Shown piece after piece: positions 17,455 through 23,500 of a stretch of 23,500 nucleotides of DNA. The position numbers and the translations under genes were made by a program. The DNA lies in NCBI GenBank assembly GCA_019918135.1, contig WBZZ01004823.1, forward strand, positions 47,501 through 71,000, written 5' to 3'. The first letter of the stretch is position 1, and the number at the start of each line of letters is the position of its first letter. Below the pieces are notes generated by a model. The model was not told the DNA's origin and made no database searches. It saw only the letters and a list, made by a program, of their open reading frames with translations. This DNA is from Paulinella micropora. Its lineage: Eukaryota > Cercozoa > Imbricatea > Euglyphida > Paulinellidae.

Positions 17455-18082
17455 ATTTGCTTATCGAAACCGTCGATGATTTCCGTCTTTATAGCCCTTT
17501 CCTTCCCACGGCTCCTTCAGCTATGTCATAGCTGCCCAAGTGACTGAAATCTGACACGCAGCCATAGATGTCCGAATGGCTTTACCGTCATGTCACTCCA
17601 TATTTATACAGTGCGTCCCACACCGTATAGATTTCAGTGACAGTCCTTCCAGCCGGCTTCAAAACCATTCAATTCAGTACGGTAATCACTTCGAAATCCA
17701 TAGTGACATCCCATCACTAAGTCCCTTAGTGACATCCGTCACTTCCGCCTCCAAAGCGTACCGTCGAATATCAGCCAACCGGTTGCCGAAAGAAAAGATA
17801 AGAGAAAAATAACTTTAATCAAAACTTATGTATTAATAACCACTTGTATTGCCCCCAACGATAGCTCGTAAAAAGTCGGTAATACAACCAAACACAGTCC
17901 TCAAAAGATGAGAATGATGTCTTGTTATATTAGCTCAGTGAAGCCAAAAAGGAAAACGGCAACAGACCAGGAATAAAATGGCATCAGGTCCAATCCGGAC
18001 AAATAATACTGAAAAACAAGCTGGTGCACCTGTCACCAGGAAAAGGTACTTTTTACCGGCTATCCGGGGGGTGATGCCTACA
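17455..18082 (-). repeat. putative 3' LTR of element B
   Basis: On the minus strand it begins TGTAGGCATCACCCC just after a polypurine tract. It contains six or more GTCAC/GTGAC pentamers between 17540 and 17742, including the inverted repeat AGTGAC-ATCC-GTCACT (17728-17743), and a possible TATA box near 17490. No second LTR copy is in the window, so the left boundary is provisional. ORFs across it are not supported. Confidence 0.4.
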
Positions 18083-18100
18083 GTACCCCCTCCCGATTTT
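18083..18100 (-). promoter_or_regulatory. putative polypurine tract of element B
   Basis: On the minus strand AAAATCGGGAGGGGGTAC immediately precedes the TG of the LTR start and resembles element A's tract. Confidence 0.5.
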
Positions 18101-18928
18101 ATGACGGAAATAGCATTTTCGTCATACACCTTCTGATTTCTTTCTGCAAATAGTATGCGCTATGGAGTCATGCCACACAGCGCATCGACCCACGGATAGA
18201 CGCTAAAAGACGATAAATATATCCTCATACGGCACGTCAAAGCGGATTCTCCAGCCATTCTTGTAGATTTTTGAACTCCTTCCCCTCAATCTCTTTTTTT
18301 TTTCTCGGCAGTATGTCAAGAACAAACGTACTATTAATAAAAAAATACAAGCAACGTGGTGCTGTAGTACGATTCCCCCTTTGATCTCCTTCTTCTTCTT
18401 ATCATTATCATTATTATTATCATTATTATTATTATTATTCACAGGGAGATCGTAAGTACATTGTCTCTTTAATGACATACCCTTGTATAAGGCGGATATC
18501 CTATGATATAGTATTAGGGGGTCAGTCCTAATAGCTATATCCGAAGTCGAGGTGTATGTACCCGACCCTGCGATATCCCGACACAAGTAGAGATTGACTG
18601 TGCTCAGGTACGACAGTATATAATCTATCGTAAAAAATAATTTACTGAAAGTTTCAGAGAACATTTCATTTTCGAGAACATCATCCCAGGACTTGGAAAG
18701 GGTCATACCCGGGAACACCATCGCTCAATACACTAGCGATCCCCGTATACGGTGTAGTATCATCGTCGATCGACCTTTCGCACTCGTATGTTGCGATCGA
18801 ATGCCAAGTTATATCACTGAGTCTTTTTAATATTCATATTGATAACTGATGATGCATGATCAAATCATGATACGCCGTGGGCAATCAACCAGTTTGTTTG
18901 AGACGCATAAAGAAAAATAATTTTTTTG
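18101..18928 (-). other. 3' untranslated region of element B
   Basis: 828 bases between the last coding module and the polypurine tract. An open minus frame (18203-18721, 172 residues) includes an Asn/Asp run from an ATT/ATC repeat at 18398-18440 and a Lys run. It has no recognised domain and is probably not a gene. The length is unusual for a gypsy 3' untranslated region. Confidence 0.4.
18398..18440. repeat. (ATT)n/(ATC)n microsatellite
   Basis: ATT/ATC trinucleotide tract preceded by CTT repeats, inside the 3' untranslated region of element B. Confidence 0.9.
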
Positions 18929-19513
18929 TCACTGCCTTCGTCGTCTGGCGCGGATTTCTTCGCCTGGTGGAGGACCACCAACAAAAGTCAGATCGAACTT
19001 TGACTGTTCGAGAATGTCCCAGATCTTATTAGGGATTCCGCCCAACGATAATTCAAAAGGGACATCAAGCACTCCTCTTGGCAGTGTCTGAATGGTCCAC
19101 GCAGTGTAATTCTTGTCTCTGGGAGTAATTGTATCATCCCATGTCTCGAGACTTTTTGCGTCTTTATATACTGGCAGATAATGTCTTGCCTTTGGATCCT
19201 CAACCGGGTCCATACTTCTCCAAAACTGGAGTATCGGTTGTACTATTTTTGCGGCTGATGATATTTTGAGTGTCCGTGTGACACGCATCTGTCGTGGGAC
19301 CGCCACGACCCGCATCAAGTATAAGTCTGAGAGAGTGTCATCAGCGACATGTTGTTCCGCTGGTCTCATCAGATAGAAAGCATCTTTCACCCATGCGATG
19401 GTTGCTATCGCATCGCCTTCCTTCCATCGCTCATGGACAATCTCAACGTTGCCCGCGTTTGGGTCAGTGTCGTCCCCTCCTCCTCCTGGTGGACGTCCTT
19501 TGATCCATCGACC
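18929..19513 (-). CDS. element B: conserved C-terminal module after integrase
   Basis: The frame is open from 19513, begins inside the end of the integrase frame, and stops at 18929. A GTG at 19390 is the first start-like codon, but alignment with element A begins earlier (VEIVHERWKEGD against A's VDVKHKLWKEGN), so it was a polyprotein tail, not a separate gene. Motifs shared with A: WKEG, FYLMRP, LQFWRS, YLPV, ETWDD (EVWDA in A), AWTI, PRGVL, PFEL, IPNKIWDILEQS, FVGG. A Gly/Pro-rich linker precedes it, and an Arg-rich tail (RARRRRQ) ends it. A single-base shift near 19515 separates it from integrase. Function unknown; a targeting or chromatin-reading role would fit its position. Confidence 0.75.
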   Translation of the reverse strand, partial: GRWIKGRPPGGGGDDTDPNAGNVEIVHERWKEGDAIATIAWVKDAFYLMRPAEQHVADDTLSDLYLMRVVAVPRQMRVTRTLKISSAAKIVQPILQFWRSMDPVEDPKARHYLPVYKDAKSLETWDDTITPRDKNYTAWTIQTLPRGVLDVPFELSLGGIPNKIWDILEQSKFDLTFVGGPPPGEEIRARRRRQ

Positions 19514-20900
19514 TCATCGCCTTCCTCGGTTGGTCGTTGATAAGATCATTCCGCGCTCTCCTTAGCTGCGCCTCTGTGATCTTCTCCTTCTTTCCGCTAT
19601 GCTCTCGCGGAGACTTAGACTGAGTCCCCACCGCGCTTATGCGGTCAGTCTTCTCCTTACTTTCCACCTCACTGTCCTCCTTCTCAGCTATCGGTGCCCG
19701 ATAAGCATCGTCTTGGTCTATGCCAGCCTCCTTGTGGATGGGCGGCACCTCGTTGAAATCATCTTTCATCCGTTTTAACGCCTCCTCAACGGATTCATCT
19801 TCCAATAAGAAGGGATCATACTTAATCAGCCTTCTTACATTCACAATTTGCACCTTCCCTCTACCCCTGATCTTGTAGTTCAGAGGTCCCGTCTGTTCCA
19901 TAATCTGATAAGGTCCTTTCCAGTGAGTGAACAGCTTAGAGCTGACTCCTTTCGGGACCTGAGGATGATACAACAGTACAATATCCCCGACCTGGAATTT
20001 GATCTGATCCAAGTGCGCTTGTCGCACCCCTTCAGCGTCAGTCTTTCGGCGCTCCGCCTCTTTATGCGCCCTGACTATTTGTTCCGCCTCCATCTTCACT
20101 CTAAGTCTCATCCCAAGCAACTCATCCGCATCCGCCCAAGTGTCTTTTGGGTGAAGGAGCGAAGTCGGGATATCAGGCTCACGCCCATATACTAACTGAT
20201 ATGGCGAGATTGAGCTCTTCGAGCCTCCTAACGCCGTAGAGGGTAGACAGTTCATTGCAAACGCAAATGATGGTGCTGCCTCGACCCATGCTCTTTGATT
20301 CTCCTTCTTCGTGCAATACATCTTTAGCGAGGCTTTGAGGGGTCTGTGTACCCGCTCGATTTTCCCATTTGCTCGCGGGTCATAGGCAGTAACATATTGC
20401 CATTTCATCCCATAATACTTAGATAGTTTGTCGATGACCTCGTTATTAAAGTCCGAGCCTCGATCAGAACATATCTTTCTTGGTACTCCGATCTGTGAGA
20501 TGATCCTATCGATCAGCGCCTCGGCCGTCGTCTTGCCGGTAACGTCTTTGACAGGGATGATCCACACATAGTTGGTGGCTCTGTCAATAGCCGTAAGGAG
20601 GTATTTGTAACCATCCTTCGATTCTGGGAAAGGTCCCACATGATCAATGTGTATAAACTCAAACATCCCCGCATGAAGAGGAAATTCGCCAATCAGGCCG
20701 AAATTTGCCTTCAGTGGTGTTTTGTTTATCTTGCACGGGATGCATGCATCCACCGCCTGATCTATCTCCTCCTTCATCTTCTTCCACCAGAATCGCCTCG
20801 CTACGAACATGTGAGTTCGTTGTCGACCCGGATGCGCCAAAAGTGGGCAATTGTGGGCTGCGACAAATATAAATCGTTTCAGACTCTCCGGCCCAAAGGG
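19464..20900 (-). CDS. element B: integrase (Pol fragment)
   Basis: The frame opens at 20960, but its first 20 or so residues are out of register; integrase proper begins near 20900 (SLKRFIFVAAHNCPL). Counting from 20960, the zinc-binding HHCC is H36, H43, C73 and C76. The catalytic triad is D106 (HIDHVGPF), D166 (CSDRGSDF) and E202 (GKIERVHRP), with D-35-E spacing. The GPY/F module (WKGPY) is at 347-351, and the frame continues through NYKIRGRG and VNVRRLIKYDPFL into a charged linker ending at 19464. All catalytic residues are intact. The end (TSTRRRRGRH) is probably out of frame relative to the original, because the C-terminal module continues in the neighbouring frame. Confidence 0.95.
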   Translation of the reverse strand, partial: PFGPESLKRFIFVAAHNCPLLAHPGRQRTHMFVARRFWWKKMKEEIDQAVDACIPCKINKTPLKANFGLIGEFPLHAGMFEFIHIDHVGPFPESKDGYKYLLTAIDRATNYVWIIPVKDVTGKTTAEALIDRIISQIGVPRKICSDRGSDFNNEVIDKLSKYYGMKWQYVTAYDPRANGKIERVHRPLKASLKMYCTKKENQRAWVEAAPSFAFAMNCLPSTALGGSKSSISPYQLVYGREPDIPTSLLHPKDTWADADELLGMRLRVKMEAEQIVRAHKEAERRKTDAEGVRQAHLDQIKFQVGDIVLLYHPQVPKGVSSKLFTHWKGPYQIMEQTGPLNYKIRGRGKVQIVNVRRLIKYDPFLLEDESVEEALKRMKDDFNEVPPIHKEAGIDQDDAYRAPIAEKEDSEVESKEKTDRISAVGTQSKSPREHSGKKEKITEAQLRRARNDLINDQPRKAMRSMDQRTSTRRRRGRH

Positions 20901-21520
20901 TCCATTTGTCCGGCTGTGACGCATAGCGAACATGAAGGCCCTTGTACCACAGTAGACCATCTCTCCATCCCATCTCCTTCATCTGATCTTTGATCGCTTT
21001 CGTCATCTTCAGCTCATCCGGGTTCTGATATAACTGTATGAGTTCCTTAAACTCCGGATCTTGAGCCTGTTGTTGCCTCCATGCGGTAGGCGAGGCTATA
21101 TGGATAGTACCATCTTCTAGCCGTATCCCGATCCTCTCCGAGTCATCGTCTAGGTCACTTCTCCGCTCTTGAGGAGGCTCCGCATAAACATCCTGCGTCT
21201 CCTCTTCCTCTCTTATGTTCGCCTTCGCATTCTCATATACCTCATAGGACCACTCAGCGTCCTCCTGGGTATGTAGCTCATAACATATCCCGTGATCCGG
21301 GCCTTGTGGACTGTACCGTAGACCTGTGCGGTCATAATATCGGACTCCACTCGCCATCTCCATCGCCTCAATGTGGCTGACCTCATACACCTTGTCAGTG
21401 GACAAGTCTTCCATCTCCACCGTGGACACCAACGCCGATACTTCTGAGTTAAACTCTAGCCTAGAGAGGCTATCAGCGACCACATTTCGCTTTCCCGGTA
21501 GATGGACCATTGTAAATCGA
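20890..21520 (-). CDS. element B: end of RNase H and linker to integrase (Pol fragment)
   Basis: From about 21515 the frame gives FTMVHLPGKRNVVADSLSR, the end of RNase H with its last catalytic Asp. A long acidic linker follows (EDAEWSYEVYENA, EEEETQDVYAEPP). Then comes a segment shared with A (GIRLEDGTIHIAS against A's GIQVEDGTVRIAS, and WRDGLLWYKG against WKDGLLWYTG), which leads into integrase. Near 20890-20900 the homology moves to the integrase frame. Unlike A, no stop codon interrupts the linker. Confidence 0.85.
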
Positions 21521-22470
21521 AACAAGACAAGAACGCTTGCCACCGCGCCAGCCGTCCAGTCTGTTCATGATTCATCAACCATAACAGGTTATGATGATCA
21601 GTTCTGACAGTAAATTGAGGTCCTCCCCACAAAGACTCTCTGAGCCTCTTGAGGGCCCACACCACCGCTAACGCCTCTCTTTGCCTTGTGCAATAGTTTC
21701 TCTCCGCCGCACACAACTTCCTACTAATAAACATGATTGGGCGTAATTTCTTCTCCTCATCCTCTTGTTGTAATATAGCCCCAATCGCAAACTTAGATGC
21801 GTCTGTATCGACTACGAATTGTTTCGTAAAGTCGGGCATCGTTAACACCAGTCCTCCGTCTTTCGGGTCTTTGTAAGTAAGATCTTTGAGCGCATGAAAC
21901 GCTTGCAAAGCCTCTTCGTCCCACTTCTCAAAGTCTCCAAAATCTATCATTTTCTCCAACTTAGCCCGTGTTGCACCCCAATCGGGTATAAACTGGCTAT
22001 AGTATTGCGCCATCGCAAGGAATGAGTGCAATTCAGTGCGGTTCTTTGGTATCGGTCGATTCATAATCTCCTCCCTCTTCTCTTTGGATATCGAGACTCG
22101 ATTATGGGAGATCTCGTACCCTAAGTATGTCACACTCGTCTTGGCAAGTTGACACTTCTTTAGATTGCACTTCAGGCCAAAAGCTCCGATGCGCCTGAAT
22201 ATATCGGACAAATGATCGATATGCTCCTCCATTGTGTTAGAGTATACGATAATGTCATCGATATAGCAAAATGCATATTCTCCCGCCTTCTGTCCCCGCC
22301 TTCTCATAAAGCCTCCGTCAGACAAATCATCGTACTGACTGCTCAACATCTTCTGCATCGCCTTCTGGAAAAGTCCTGGGGCTTGCTTGAGGCCCATCGG
22401 AAGCACTTTCCATCGGTATATTTCCATACCCACCACAAACGCCGTCAGCCATCTGGACTTTTCCTCCAGT
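21500..22470 (-). CDS. element B: reverse transcriptase palm/thumb and RNase H (Pol fragment)
   Basis: The meaningful frame starts near 22465 (EEKSRWLTAFVVGMEIY). It contains WKVLPMGLKQAPGLFQ, the active site YIDD at 22254-22265 (FCYIDDIIVYSNTMEEH), the thumb (VTYLGYEIS) and most of RNase H (VVDTDASKFAIGA, TRQREALAVVWAL, RTDHHNLLWLM). The frame is lost near 21510, inside RNase H, where the next frame takes over. Except at the breaks, catalytic residues look intact. Confidence 0.95.
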
Positions 22471-22706
22471 GATCTGCCAGAAGCCATTCTTAAGGTCAAT
22501 GACCGAATAGAATTTTGCATTCCGCACTACTCTCCTTCCTTCTTCTAATGTCGGGAGAGGATTTCTCTCTTCCTCCAGCACCTTGTTAACACGAGCATAG
22601 TTAACTGTCAGGCGCCATTCTCCTCCTGGCTTCGGCACTATTCTCGGTTGTGAGACTATCGGAGATGTTGATCTCTCAATAAAGTCCTCATTGAGCAGCT
22701 GTCTTG
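22327..22706 (-). CDS. element B: reverse transcriptase N-terminal half (Pol fragment)
   Basis: From about 22706 the frame reads LARQLLNEDFIERSTSPIV, then RIVPKPGGEWRLTVNYARVNK, then KFYSVIDLKNGFWQI with the first catalytic Asp. It stops matching near 22465, where the next frame continues. The stop at 22327 is out-of-frame sequence. An ORF start at 22638 is only a GTG inside the domain. Confidence 0.92.
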
Positions 22707-23228
22707 CTAGCCCTCCGCTATCTTCGCCTCATGTATACTCAAATTCGCCCTTCGTGGTGCCGGTGACGGCTCCGCACCCAGTATTTTGTAAATAACCGCA
22801 GTGAAATCTTCAGGCTTGACACCACCTGCATGTGGAGGGTCAAAAATTTCCTTGTTCGCCTCTAATTTGGCTTTTAAAAGCTCCTTCTCCTTCTCCGTGC
22901 CTACTCCTTCTTCCAATATTTTCCGCGCCGCCTCTTGAAAATCTTTATCAGACATCTGCTTATGTTGCTTGAGGGGTTCTCTGCCTAAGTCCTCTTCCGA
23001 GACATCATCTAGGCCCGTCTTTTCATACGTGACCGTGTCCGGCTCATCATCTTTACCGAGCTCCACCAGCATGTCAATGAGTCTCGCGTATTGCAAAGGA
23101 GCTTTACGGGTGTAAAAACCATCAAAGCATGTGAATGCTTGCGGTATCAATTTCAACTTGTCGAGGTCTCTGAGCTTCCGCTTGTATGCACTGCTCTGCT
23201 CACGAGTTCCCATACGACAAGCCACCAC
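22707..23228 (-). CDS. element B: conserved Pol segment before reverse transcriptase, part 2
   Basis: 173 residues. The first half matches element A's 15857-16255 (VVACRMGTREQ, QAFTCFDGFYTRKAP, QYA). An acidic stretch then leads to KEIFDPPHAGG, the linker that also precedes reverse transcriptase in A (KEIFDPPRPG). It ends with AKIAEG and a TAG, after which reverse transcriptase continues in another frame, so a single-base change lies near 22707. Unknown role. Confidence 0.82.
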   Translation of the reverse strand: MVACRMGTREQSSAYKRKLRDLDKLKLIPQAFTCFDGFYTRKAPLQYARLIDMLVELGKDDEPDTVTYEKTGLDDVSEEDLGREPLKQHKQMSDKDFQEAARKILEEGVGTEKEKELLKAKLEANKEIFDPPHAGGVKPEDFTAVIYKILGAEPSPAPRRANLSIHEAKIAEG

Positions 23229-23500
23229 TAGCTGTTGCTTGCGAGAGGGGTTACCGGTATAGGATGATCAATAAGCCGGTCCCTTATTTCCTGCGCCCAT
23301 ATCGCCTTCTCATTATATGGCAGGATAATAGTATACTGCTTATTATTTTCGAATAAAGTCCGTAAGCATTTCTTCACTTCAGTTAGTGAACGCGGCCACG
23401 TCGGCTCGTCACCCCAGAAATCAGTAATAAAACTTTTAATAGTTTCTGGTGGAGTATCCGGGATTCGCCCCGTTCTCCTTGGTACAAACGCCTCCCTTTA
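23229..23500 (-). CDS. element B: conserved Pol segment before reverse transcriptase, part 1
   Basis: From the right edge, the minus frame reads IPDTPPETIKSFITDFWGDE, then YTIILPYNEKAIWAQEI, then RLIDHPIPV. A frameshift near 23240-23250 then passes to part 2. It corresponds to A's 16198-16455. The upstream protease, gag and 5' LTR of B must lie beyond the window. Confidence 0.75.

Larger units (their letters stand above)
17455..23500 (-). mobile_element. Ty3/gypsy-type LTR retrotransposon B (5' end outside window)
   Basis: Same minus-strand order as element A: conserved pre-RT segment (from the right edge), reverse transcriptase, RNase H, integrase, C-terminal module, 3' untranslated region, polypurine tract at 18083-18100 and 3' LTR leftward from 18082. 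Protein motifs are close to A but clearly diverged, so the two are different families of one lineage, not copies from one burst. The left LTR end is not fixed; 17455 is only the end of the last A-like ORF. A TATAAAG-type box on the minus strand (about 17487-17496) would fit the LTR promoter. Coding frames are broken about five times. Confidence 0.82.

Noticed and set aside
18203..18721. Minus-strand ORF of 172 residues in the 3' untranslated region of element B
   Set aside because: It depends partly on an ATT repeat and a Lys run, with no domain. It could be an accessory ORF, but nothing supports it.

Overview
The window looks like a stretch of nuclear genome from a eukaryote, probably a microbial one such as an alga or other protist. 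It has GT-AG introns, kilobases of microsatellite, a piggyBac-type DNA transposon, two Ty3/gypsy-type LTR retrotransposons on the minus strand, a possible LINE relic, and two spliced-type exons that each encode one BspA-like (DUF285) repeat. That repeat family is known to be expanded in several algae and protists. The taxon cannot be fixed from sequence alone. There are no bacterial operons, rRNAs or convincing tRNAs.

Positions 1-2312 are mostly simple repeats: a GA tract, TATG and TGTATG arrays, an ATTT array, and G and C homopolymers. A degenerate LINE-like C-terminus lies near 1356-1545. Positions 2313-3426 carry a candidate multi-exon gene of unknown function with a coiled-coil exon at 3159-3426. 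Its last exon after 3656 is uncertain. Positions 4250-6120 hold a repeated module: two 75-nt DUF285 exons exactly 1250 bp apart, in non-coding DNA with CTAT and CTTT microsatellites and a recurring short element that can form a hairpin. Positions 6120-8128 have no convincing gene.

Positions 8133-11000 are one complete piggyBac element. It has a TTAA duplication on each side, perfect 14-bp terminal inverted repeats, and a spliced transposase with the catalytic Asp triad recognisable. A one-base frameshift sits next to a 20-G tract. It appears to have landed in the 3' LTR of the neighbouring gypsy element.

Positions 11005 to about 17450 (minus) are gypsy element A: 3' LTR start and polypurine tract, a C-terminal module of unknown function, integrase, RNase H, reverse transcriptase, a segment conserved with element B, and a degraded protease-like region. 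Positions of about 17450 to 23500 (minus) are element B, a divergent relative with the same order, running off the right edge. B's 3' LTR lies where A's gag and 5' LTR should be, so B probably inserted into A. Both pol genes are cut by several single-base frameshifts. The most interesting point is the roughly 170-residue module after integrase that both elements share in place of a recognisable chromodomain.
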